A stretch of DNA of 34,515 nucleotides, taken from contig CACKFK010000018.1 in NCBI GenBank assembly GCA_902599445.1, forward strand, positions 1 to 34,515, written 5' to 3'. Below the pieces are notes generated by a model, which saw only the letters and a program-made list of their open reading frames with translations, had not been told where the DNA came from and made no database searches. Positions 7,185 to 14,322 of the stretch are shown here, piece after piece. The position numbers and the translations under genes are program-made. The DNA is from an uncultured Alphaproteobacteria bacterium. GTDB taxonomy: Bacteria > Pseudomonadota > Alphaproteobacteria > Rhodobacterales > Rhodobacteraceae. Numbering within the stretch: the stretch's first letter is position 1; the number at the start of each line of letters is the position of its first letter.

Positions 7185-8504
7185 TTAACCTAAAACTGAC
7201 ATACTGCTTTCGGCATTAATTTTTCTATTTCTTGAATAGAATCCTATATCAATCGTCCTATCAATATATTTCAAATGCAAGCTTAGGGGATCTTGATCAT
7301 GATTATGACCCGCTTCACATTTTTCTACTAGATTAGCCATCATAACTCCGGCGATGGGGGCATTCTTATACTGGTTCCCACTTGACCCTATAGCCATATA
7401 GAATCCTGGCAAATCAGACTTGTCATAAATTGGAATCCAATCATCTGAGACATCATACAATGAAACTACGCCTTTTATGTTTGATGAAAGTGGTAAGTCA
7501 GGATATCTTTGGGCTTGCCGATACAACTGAGTATTCCATTGATCAGTAAAGTTGTCATCCCAATCATCAGGATCAACAAATATCCTTTCATCGCATTCAG
7601 GGTCTTCACTCCCAATAAGAATATGATTACCTGTTTCCGGCCTGCTATAACATCCAATGTCGCTGTCCGAAACAACAAATGCCTTTTTTTCATAATCAAA
7701 ACCTTCAGGTGGCTTTACGTGGGAGACCTCTACTTTAAGGGCTTTAGTTTTAATGTTCATATTTTTTTCTACATCTGCCATGCGATTGATTTTCATGGAG
7801 TGAGGACCTGCTACATTTATAACTACTGAGGACCTGATTTCTGTCCCATCAGATAGCTTCACACCCGAAGCTCTTCCGTTCTTTTTTATTATTTCAGTCA
7901 CAGAACTATTGAAAAGGAATTTACCACCTTTATACTCTGCTGCCCGCTGCAAATTATGTGCAGAAAGTTGTGGGTCATTTATATACCCTGCTGTTGGAAA
8001 GAATATAGCACCTTGGAGGTCATCACCTGCATGCGTACCAAAGTTCTTGTCTTTTGGTAGTTTTACTGGAGCGTATTTATGGGTATCTACAATTGGCAAC
8101 TTAGATTTTATCTGGGAAGGATCCCAGTATTCAAAAGGGATATGTAATTCTTCAGCTCTACCAATTACCTTTTCAAGGTATTGATTTGTGTCCGTTTGGT
8201 AAATCATACATCCGCATTCAATGAATTTTGCCAAACCTTTCTCATCAGAAAATTCGAGATAATTTTCCCAGTTTTTCCAATAATGATAGCCTTCATATGC
8301 TAAAGCACAACCATCAAAGGTAGAATAATGCACTCTAATTATGGCACAGGATGCTGCAGTGGATCCGTAACCAGAGGTAGGGTTTCTATCAACATTGAGT
8401 GTCTTCCAGCCTTTTTTGGAAAGCTCAAAACCAATGGCTGAGCCTATCACTCCCGCACCAATAATAATGGCATCGTAATCTTTCTTGATATTGACATTAT
8501 TCAT
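7185..8504 (-). CDS. FAD-dependent oxidoreductase, DAO family (sarcosine/glycine-oxidase-like)
   Basis: 439 residues from the ATG at 8504. The FAD-binding Rossmann signature DAIIIGAGVIGSAIGFELSK sits 10 residues from the start, as usual. SGYGSTAASCAIIRVHYS marks the region near the flavin, and VVINVAGPHS and YMAIGSSGNQYKNAPIAG are DAO-family C-terminal elements. The family oxidises secondary or tertiary amines or D-amino acids with release of aldehyde or keto acid. The exact substrate is not evident, although a nearby amino-acid transporter is suggestive. The open frame continues upstream to 8609, but that extension would encode a repetitive YYHI-type peptide across a promoter, so I reject it. 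A -35/-10 pair at 8550-8578 supports the shorter start. Confidence 0.88.
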   Translation of the reverse strand: MNNVNIKKDYDAIIIGAGVIGSAIGFELSKKGWKTLNVDRNPTSGYGSTAASCAIIRVHYSTFDGCALAYEGYHYWKNWENYLEFSDEKGLAKFIECGCMIYQTDTNQYLEKVIGRAEELHIPFEYWDPSQIKSKLPIVDTHKYAPVKLPKDKNFGTHAGDDLQGAIFFPTAGYINDPQLSAHNLQRAAEYKGGKFLFNSSVTEIIKKNGRASGVKLSDGTEIRSSVVINVAGPHSMKINRMADVEKNMNIKTKALKVEVSHVKPPEGFDYEKKAFVVSDSDIGCYSRPETGNHILIGSEDPECDERIFVDPDDWDDNFTDQWNTQLYRQAQRYPDLPLSSNIKGVVSLYDVSDDWIPIYDKSDLPGFYMAIGSSGNQYKNAPIAGVMMANLVEKCEAGHNHDQDPLSLHLKYIDRTIDIGFYSRNRKINAESSMSVLG

Positions 8505-8549
8505 CTCAAAGCCCCATCTGTGAAATCCTATATGATAATATCTAATATG

Positions 8550-8578
8550 ATAATATCCAATGCAAGTAGGGCAAGCAA
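8550..8578 (-). promoter_or_regulatory. Promoter candidate for the FAD oxidoreductase, with duplicated -10 region
   Basis: On the minus strand TTGCTT (8578-8573), a 17-base spacer and TATTAT (8555-8550) form a good sigma-70-like promoter about 45 bases before the ATG at 8504. The -10 region is part of a direct repeat: GATATTATCATAT occurs at 8557-8545 and again at 8542-8530 (period 15), giving a second possible -10 box. Confidence 0.5.
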
Positions 8579-8605
8579 AAAGGTAATTTGACTGATAGAT
8601 ATACT

Positions 8606-9274
8606 TCACCAGTTGATTACTTTTTGACCTGTTTTCTGGAGATAAGAATTGGTTTTAGAGAAAGGTTTAGAACCAAAAAAACCAGAGTGAGCTGAATAAG
8701 GCGAGGGATGGGGGCTCATGATAACTAGATTTTGGTTTTGGTTAATAAGTGTTGCCCTTTCTTGTGCATGTTTTCCCCAAAGAATGTAAACAATGTTTTT
8801 CCTCTTTGTATTAAGGATGTTTATTGTACTGGTTGTAAACCTTTCCCACCCTTTATTTCTATGGGAGGCTGGTTTGCCCTTTTCTACGGTTAAAGATGAA
8901 TTTAAGAGTAATACTCCTTGTTTGGCCCATCGTTCCAGGCACCCTGAGTTCCCAGATTTTATCTCTAGATCTCGGTAGAGTTCCTCGAATATGTTTTTTA
9001 AAGAAGGGGGGCATGGTATATCAGGGTCTACCGAAAAACTAAGACCATTTGCTTGTAATGGCCCGTGGTAAGGATCCTGCCCAAGAATTACCACCTTAAC
9101 TTCTTCAAACGGTGTCAAATTGAACGCATTAAATATTTTGCTACCTTTTGGATAAATTATCTTTTTTAAACTTTTTTCTCTCCTAAGAAAGGCACTTAAC
9201 TCCCTCATATAATCGGACTCAAATTCAGATGATAGCTGTTCAAGCCAGCTCCTGGAAATCGTAACTCTTCTCAT
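8606..9274 (-). CDS. ung: Uracil-DNA glycosylase, family 1
   Basis: 222 residues, the normal length for Ung, which removes uracil from DNA to start base-excision repair. The water-activating motif is VVILGQDPYHG (about residues 61-71, catalytic Asp in GQDPYHG). The middle region has GLSFSVDPDIPCPPSLKNIF, WAKQGVLLLNSSLTV and VYILWGKHAQ. The DNA-intercalation loop appears as SPHPSPYSAHSGFFGSKPF; most bacterial enzymes have HPSPLSA with a Leu inserted into the helix, and Tyr is at that place here. It is the upstream minus-strand neighbour of the FAD oxidoreductase, which seems to have its own promoter, so the genes need not share a function. The divergent gene on the other side is a thioesterase. 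Confidence 0.97.
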   Translation of the reverse strand: MRRVTISRSWLEQLSSEFESDYMRELSAFLRREKSLKKIIYPKGSKIFNAFNLTPFEEVKVVILGQDPYHGPLQANGLSFSVDPDIPCPPSLKNIFEELYRDLEIKSGNSGCLERWAKQGVLLLNSSLTVEKGKPASHRNKGWERFTTSTINILNTKRKNIVYILWGKHAQERATLINQNQNLVIMSPHPSPYSAHSGFFGSKPFSKTNSYLQKTGQKVINW

Positions 9275-9411
9275 AAAAAAACCCTATGGTATTTTTTTGT
9301 ATTGATTGATAGCATTTTATTCCTATCCACAATAAAAGAAGAATTGTAATAAGAATAGGTGTGTTATCAAAATTTCTTCAAAAGATTCTATATACTTAGA
9401 GAGAAAGATTA

Positions 9412-9840
9412 ATGACTGAAGATATTCCCTTGGCAACAGAAACAGTGAAAAGGTTTTTTATGGATCTTCCTTTTTCAAAATTTCTAGGGCTGAACCTTGA
9501 TGGCTTGGGCGGTGGTAGGGCTAAAATGTCTATGCCATATCAAAAAAAACTAATAGGTGATCCAAAAACTGGAGTAATACACGGCGGTGTAGTTACAACT
9601 CTTTTAGATAGTTGTTGTGGTGCTGCCGTAATGACGGCAGGCAGTCCAAAATTCCCAACCGCTACCATCGATTTAAGAATTGATTACATGCGACCAGCAA
9701 AACCTGAACACCTAATAGTAGCTGAGGCTAAGTGCTATCGCATTACAACTGCTGTTGTTTTTGTTCGGGCAACAGCACAGGATGGAACTAAGGAAATTCC
9801 TATTGCAACAGCTACGGGGGCATTTACCAGCCCATTTTGA
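9412..9840 (+). CDS. PaaI-family hotdog thioesterase (first of a tandem pair)
   Basis: 142 residues, a single hotdog domain of the PaaI/YbgC-like acyl-CoA thioesterase group. The helix-start motif TGVIHGGVVTTLLDSCCGAAVM (about residues 53-74) has the expected HGG and the Asp that activates water. FPTATIDLRIDYMRPAKPEHL is the conserved central strand, and the C-terminus has the GAFTSPF-type end. Such enzymes hydrolyse short-chain or aromatic acyl-CoA in the cytoplasm. The ribosome site AGAGAAAG precedes the ATG at 9412. A second hotdog gene starts 16 bases after the stop, so the two probably form an operon. Confidence 0.93.
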   Translation: MTEDIPLATETVKRFFMDLPFSKFLGLNLDGLGGGRAKMSMPYQKKLIGDPKTGVIHGGVVTTLLDSCCGAAVMTAGSPKFPTATIDLRIDYMRPAKPEHLIVAEAKCYRITTAVVFVRATAQDGTKEIPIATATGAFTSPF

Positions 9841-9856
9841 GTATAAGAAGTCTGAA

Positions 9857-10366
9857 ATGCAAAAGGTTGATAAAATCAATAATCAGGATTTATTAAGAAA
9901 AGAGACAGTAATCTCACTCGTAAAGGGGATTCCTTTTTGCCAGACACTTGATATTCAGGTTGATTACCTTGGGAATGAGATAACTACGCACCTACCTTTT
10001 AATCAAGAATTTATTGGCAATCCAGTTATTCCTGCACTTCATGGAGGTGTCATTGGATCTTTCTTAGAGATTACCGCAATTATACAGCTTTCTTGGACTT
10101 CTTTTCTTAACAGTAATGAGAATAAAGGAATTTCTGAGGGTGGAAACAATCTAATTGAAGATAAAAATATCATGAGCGACCTACCAAAAACTATCGATAT
10201 TACAATTGACTATTTACATTCGGGACTTCCTTTAGAGTCTTTCGCTCGTGCTACCGTTGATAGGATTGGGCGACGTTACGCATCAGTTTCAGTTATAACT
10301 TGGCAAACTGACCCTAATAAGCCCTTCGCTAAGGCTTCGGGGCACTTCTTAGTATCCCGTAGCTAA
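9857..10366 (+). CDS. PaaI-family hotdog thioesterase-like protein (second of the pair)
   Basis: 169 residues from the ATG at 9857. An in-frame start at 9755 would overlap the first gene by 86 bases and is not needed. The hotdog helix motif is IPALHGGVIGSFLEITAIIQL, with Glu where the first protein has the catalytic Asp. The central strand IDITIDYLHSGLPLESFARA and the end PFAKASGHFLVS are family-like. An insertion of about 25 residues rich in Asn, Glu, Lys and Gly (NSNENKGISEGG...) lies between the helix and the following strand. It is divergent in sequence from its neighbour, which suggests a heteromeric or specialised partner rather than a recent duplicate; that is inference. Confidence 0.87.
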   Translation: MQKVDKINNQDLLRKETVISLVKGIPFCQTLDIQVDYLGNEITTHLPFNQEFIGNPVIPALHGGVIGSFLEITAIIQLSWTSFLNSNENKGISEGGNNLIEDKNIMSDLPKTIDITIDYLHSGLPLESFARATVDRIGRRYASVSVITWQTDPNKPFAKASGHFLVSRS

Positions 10367-10523
10367 TAAGCATATCCTATCCAAAACTAGTTGATGGGAA
10401 CCAAATCTAGATCATGCTGAATAGTGAATAGGTATAACAGATAGAATTACTTTAATTTTTCTACTTGGCATCTTTTTTGCTTCTGACGGTTTGTTGACAT
10501 TAATAAATTTTGGAGGACACAAG

Positions 10524-10724
10524 ATGATCAAGTATTTTTCTGGAGAGTTTAACAAGGATGATCGAGATTATAGAAGATTTTTTCAAAGTCGTAACGTATC
10601 GCTACCCACTTTTATGCCAAGATCGAAATGGTATGACCCAAAAAAGTCCAGTGGTAAGAAGTTTGACCTCTATGAAGATACCTTTTTTCCACTGATTGCT
10701 AAGAAAATGATTCAGAAAGCCTAA
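10524..10724 (+). CDS. Small orphan protein (66 aa)
   Basis: I do not recognise this protein. The start is decided by a strong Shine-Dalgarno GGAGG at 10512-10516, 7 bases before the ATG at 10524; an upstream start at 10491 has no such site. The 66 residues are rich in charged and aromatic amino acids (FNKDDRDYRRFFQSRN, SKWYDPKKSSGKKFDLYED) and end in two basic residues before Ala. There is no signal peptide or membrane segment, so it should be cytoplasmic. TTGCTT at 10477-10482 and TTAATA at 10500-10505 (17-base spacer) are a weak possible promoter. It stands alone between the thioesterase operon and the convergent TPR-methyltransferase gene. Confidence 0.7.
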   Translation: MIKYFSGEFNKDDRDYRRFFQSRNVSLPTFMPRSKWYDPKKSSGKKFDLYEDTFFPLIAKKMIQKA

Positions 10725-10754
10725 GGGAAGTAGCGTTTGGAATACAAAATTGTG

Positions 10755-12509
10755 TCATATCTTTAAGAGTGCAAACAGTACTCCCTTTACCATTTTATTA
10801 TGCTCTTTTCTTAACTCAATGTCTTTTTCATAATCAATATGCCAGCTGTATTTATTAGCTAGTTTAGTTATATATCTTTTGCTATGCGAAAAGCGTCCAG
10901 TCTTGTTAATCTTGAAATCTCTAGTATTGGACAATTCGATTGAGAAAATAAAGCGACCCCCTTTTTTGCTCGTCTGATTGCTATAATAAAATAGGTCATC
11001 TAATTTCCCGACATAAATGAGTACATCACCTGCAATGGTGAGATCACATTTCAATTTCGAAGATTTCAGATATTTTGTTAGTTCTTTTTGTTCCAATTGA
11101 GTATATAAGGATTTCTCTTTAGCTTTAATCAACATCTGTTGCGATAAATCAATTCCAATTAGCTCACTACAATTCCCTTTAAGGGTTATGCTGCATAAAC
11201 CCGTTCCGCATCCTAAATCTAAAACTCTGTCTAACTTAAACTTTTTCCCATAGGTTGAACTAATGTATCGCGAAATCTCCTTAGGAACCTTATAAGCTAA
11301 AGATGATAGTAAATGATTTTCAAATGTCTCTGAATATCTATCAAATAAATTTGACACGTAAGACTCTGGAGCCGAGACTATATTTTTCCCCAATAATGCG
11401 TTTAATTTGAATTCCGCAAACTTGTTAGCTTTTTCATAGGTTAAAGTCTTCTTGAAGTACTCTATAGCTTTAAGTTCATTGCCTTTTGCTAAATATGTTT
11501 CTGCTAGGTTATGATTAATCAATGCTGAATCGGGTATTGTTTGGTAAGCTTTAGACAAATTGATCAAGGCCCCATCTAAATCTCCCAAAGATTTAAGGGT
11601 CAATGCCAAATTATTTTGTGCATAAGGGAGATTGCTCAAAGTAAGAGCACTTTCTAAGTAGTGCTTAGCTGAAATATAGTCACCGAGTTTGTTTAGGGCA
11701 TTCCCTAGGTTATTTAAAATCTTGGCTTCAAGAATTTTTGGGGAAGTAAGTTTTACTGCTTCAGAAAAAGATTTTGGATCAATTTTATTAATAGTAGTTG
11801 AAGACAATACTATGTTCTTAATTGCTTTTGAGTAGCCTTGGAGATTCACTAGTCCTCTTTTATATTGTTTTATTGCTTTATGATACTGTTTGTCCCCCAG
11901 ATATAGATTTCCAAATAATAAATGAATTTCTGGTATAGAATTAAACTTAGCTTGTTTGAGTGCCAAGTCTGCGAAACTAGCACCAAGTGTGAACTCCTTC
12001 AAATTGTAGCAGCAAAAGGCTAGTTTTTCATGTATCGTCGACCATAATAATGCCTTCTTGCTTTGCAAGGCCTGTTCGTAATAATATTTAGCTTTCTTGT
12101 AATTTTTTTCTTCACAGAAAATATTGGCTAGCTCTATGAATATTATTTCAAAGTGTTCCTTTTTCTTATTAAAAAGGGAGTAAAGCCTTTTAGTCCGACT
12201 CACGTAGCCTAGCTTTCTAAAACAGTTGCCAAGGCTAAGGGTTGAATCGACATCAAAGGGGTCTTTTTCTAACTTGCTCTTGAAATAATCAGAAAGGTTT
12301 TCCAAATCCTCAGAAGATTTTGAAAAATTATTGTTGATCAACTCTCTTTTGATAAAGTTTAACCTAAAAGCATCCCTAGAGAGGCTACCTCCAAACCTTG
12401 GACTGCGAGTAGTTTTTTTATGTGAAATAGTTGTTGTGACAGGTTCGGTGACCCCGGAGGATCTCTCTAATTCTAACCCGAAAGATATTGTTTCATCAAA
12501 GTCAAGCAT
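10755..12509 (-). CDS. TPR repeat-containing methyltransferase
   Basis: 584 residues from the first in-frame ATG (12509); a TTG at 12563 would add 18 residues. About residues 70-370 form a run of tetratricopeptide-like helical pairs, for example ANIFCEEKNYKKAKYYYEQAL, NNLGNALNKLGDYISAKHYLESAL and HNLAETYLAKGNELKAIEYFKK. Then YVSNLFDRYSETFENHLL leads into a class I SAM-dependent methyltransferase domain with motif I VLDLGCGTGLCSITL (about 429-443), acidic IGIDLS, and LTIAGDVLIYVGKLDDLF. This is the layout of the predicted methyltransferases with TPR repeats (COG4976 type), whose substrates are mostly unknown. TPRs suggest a protein partner. It diverges from the CIA30-domain gene and is probably monocistronic. 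Confidence 0.88.
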   Translation of the reverse strand: MLDFDETISFGLELERSSGVTEPVTTTISHKKTTRSPRFGGSLSRDAFRLNFIKRELINNNFSKSSEDLENLSDYFKSKLEKDPFDVDSTLSLGNCFRKLGYVSRTKRLYSLFNKKKEHFEIIFIELANIFCEEKNYKKAKYYYEQALQSKKALLWSTIHEKLAFCCYNLKEFTLGASFADLALKQAKFNSIPEIHLLFGNLYLGDKQYHKAIKQYKRGLVNLQGYSKAIKNIVLSSTTINKIDPKSFSEAVKLTSPKILEAKILNNLGNALNKLGDYISAKHYLESALTLSNLPYAQNNLALTLKSLGDLDGALINLSKAYQTIPDSALINHNLAETYLAKGNELKAIEYFKKTLTYEKANKFAEFKLNALLGKNIVSAPESYVSNLFDRYSETFENHLLSSLAYKVPKEISRYISSTYGKKFKLDRVLDLGCGTGLCSITLKGNCSELIGIDLSQQMLIKAKEKSLYTQLEQKELTKYLKSSKLKCDLTIAGDVLIYVGKLDDLFYYSNQTSKKGGRFIFSIELSNTRDFKINKTGRFSHSKRYITKLANKYSWHIDYEKDIELRKEHNKMVKGVLFALLKI

Positions 12510-12641
12510 AAGGTATCTATCATAACAAGTATTCGCATAGACGTATAACGACAATTTGAACAATATGCTTAATTATTGGAAATGTTATTTTCGATGTATT
12601 TTGTTGTTCACAAGCCTGCTTTATAAGACTATTTTTTGTGT

Positions 12642-13196
12642 ATGATTCTCTTAAGTAAGCATTTAATTGGCGTGTTGCTGTCTCTGGTTTTATATAATGT
12701 TGGTTTGTGTGATCAAATGGTAACGGATACATTTAAGAATAGCCCAGAAAAACGGTGGATTTATTTTGCCGATACAGTGATGGGTGGACAATCAAGCGGG
12801 AGTGTCGATTTTAAAGAAACCAGCCAGGTTAATTATGCCAGGCTAATAGGTAATGTAACAACTGAAAATAATGGGGGTTTCATCCAAATTAGAAAAAAAA
12901 TATCAGGCCTTGATAAGAATATCGTTGGCATAAAATTGAGGACTAAAGGAAATAACCAAATCTACCACGTCTTCATAAGAACAAGCGGCACCATACTTCC
13001 ATGGCAATATTACAAGGCTGAATTTTCAACAAAGAAAAGCTGGAAAACGATAAAAATACCAATAGAGAAATTTGAAAGATCGGGAGGTTTTTTGTCAAAA
13101 AGAGTAAAGCCTGAGACGATTAAAAGTATTGGGCTAGTGGCTTTCGGTCGGGATTTTAAGGCAGATCTTTTTGTTTCAGAAGTATCTTTTTACTAA
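12642..13196 (+). CDS. Secreted CIA30-domain protein
   Basis: 184 residues from the ATG at 12642 (a TTG two codons earlier is less likely). Residues 1-24 form a Sec signal peptide with a hydrophobic core (LIGVLLSLVLYNVGLC). The rest matches the CIA30 fold named after the complex I intermediate-associated protein 30: WIYFADTVMGGQSSGSV (the W..xxDxVMGGxSxG signature), NVTTENNGGFIQIR, GIKLRTKGNNQIYHVFIR, and WKTIKIPIEKF. The fold is a galactose-binding-like beta sandwich. Because this one is exported, a ligand-binding or envelope role is more likely than complex I assembly in the cytoplasm. It lies 23 bases before the proline-racemase-like gene on the same strand, so the two may share a transcript. 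Confidence 0.85.
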   Translation: MILLSKHLIGVLLSLVLYNVGLCDQMVTDTFKNSPEKRWIYFADTVMGGQSSGSVDFKETSQVNYARLIGNVTTENNGGFIQIRKKISGLDKNIVGIKLRTKGNNQIYHVFIRTSGTILPWQYYKAEFSTKKSWKTIKIPIEKFERSGGFLSKRVKPETIKSIGLVAFGRDFKADLFVSEVSFY

Positions 13197-13219
13197 CCAA
13201 ATTGCTAACTGTTTGAACC

Positions 13220-14254
13220 ATGAAAAGTGACATATTTATTAATACTATTGGTTGCCATGCTGCTGGTGAGGTCGGAGAGGTTATAATTTCAGGCGTTCCT
13301 ACTCCTTCAGGCCAAACGATTTGGGAGCAATCAAGGTTCCTTGAAAAGGATGGGGCTCTAAGGAATTTGTTACTTTGTGAACCTAGGGGAGGGCTTCACA
13401 AACACGTTAATTTGCTCTTACCACCCAAAAACCAAAAAGCAGACTTCGGGTGGATTATTATGGAACCTCAATTCAACCCTCCTATGTCAGGTTCAAATGC
13501 CATCTGTGTTGCAACAGTTATATTAGAAACAGGCATGTTTCCAATGAAAGAACCATACAGTGATATTATTCTTGAGGCTCCTGGTGGGTTAATAAAAACG
13601 AGATCTTTCTGTAAAGATGGGAAGGTTTGTAAGGTTGAGGTGGAAAACATACCAAGTTTTGTTCGCTGCAAAGACATCCCGTTAGAAATTTCAGGACACG
13701 GTACCTTTAAAGTTAACGTTGCTTTTGGTGGGGATAGTTTTGTCCTAGTAGACGCACATGATTTTGGGTTCTCTTTAAAACCAGATGAGGCTGAAGACTT
13801 GGTAAAACTAGGAAAGAGAATTACTGCTTTGGCTAACGAACAAATAGGGTTTTCTCATCCAATCATTTCTAAGTGGAACCACATATCATTTTGCCAATTC
13901 ACGCTACCAGTTTATAAAGATGAGCAAGGCCGAACGGTTGGAAAAAATACAGTAGTCATCCAACCAGGAAAGCTTGACCGCTCACCTACTGGGACTGGTT
14001 GTTCAGCCAGAATGGCTCTTTTGATTGATAATGGAGAGCTTAAAAAATCTGATTTGTTCGTGGGTAAGTCAATCCTTGATACTGAGTTTGAATGTAGGAT
14101 TAATGATGTGACCAATATCGGAGATATTAGTGCGATAATACCAGTAATTAGTGGTAGCGCTTGGATTACGGGTCATCATACATATTTGAGAGATGAAGAA
14201 GACCCTTTTCAATCAGGGTACCAACTTTCTGATACTTGGCCTAACTCCAATTAA
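13220..14254 (+). CDS. Proline racemase superfamily protein (hydroxyproline epimerase / 3-hydroxyproline dehydratase-like)
   Basis: 344 residues, full-length for the superfamily. The N-terminus FINTIGCHAAGEVGEVII and the end GSAWITGHHTYLRDEEDPF...GYQLSDTW are characteristic. In proline racemases two catalytic cysteines lie in MCGH and DRSPCGTG. Here the first site reads PPMSGSNAIC, with Ser90 in place of Cys. The second reads DRSPTGTGCSARMALL, with Thr257 in place of Cys and a new Cys261 four residues on. Simple two-cysteine racemisation is therefore unlikely; a dehydratase or other proton-transfer reaction on a hydroxyproline-like imino acid is a reasonable inference. Cytoplasmic. No pyrroline reductase or hydroxyproline-pathway partner is nearby. 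Start at 13220, shortly after the CIA30 gene. Confidence 0.9.
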   Translation: MKSDIFINTIGCHAAGEVGEVIISGVPTPSGQTIWEQSRFLEKDGALRNLLLCEPRGGLHKHVNLLLPPKNQKADFGWIIMEPQFNPPMSGSNAICVATVILETGMFPMKEPYSDIILEAPGGLIKTRSFCKDGKVCKVEVENIPSFVRCKDIPLEISGHGTFKVNVAFGGDSFVLVDAHDFGFSLKPDEAEDLVKLGKRITALANEQIGFSHPIISKWNHISFCQFTLPVYKDEQGRTVGKNTVVIQPGKLDRSPTGTGCSARMALLIDNGELKKSDLFVGKSILDTEFECRINDVTNIGDISAIIPVISGSAWITGHHTYLRDEEDPFQSGYQLSDTWPNSN

Positions 14255-14322
14255 AAGATTTACTTGATTGCTATTCCAATTAGGCAACGGTTCTCTTATT
14301 TGCTGAAATTCCATAGAATAGG

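Noticed and set aside
8505-8609. N-terminal extension of the FAD oxidoreductase frame (35 residues)
   Set aside because: It covers a promoter-like sequence and a direct DNA repeat, encodes an unlikely YYHI-rich peptide, and touches the ung stop; the FAD motif is correctly placed from the ATG at 8504.
9755-9856. Upstream start for the second thioesterase
   Set aside because: It lies inside the first thioesterase gene and encodes a Gln/Arg/Leu-rich leader with no family resemblance; the ATG at 9857 gives a normal hotdog N-terminus.
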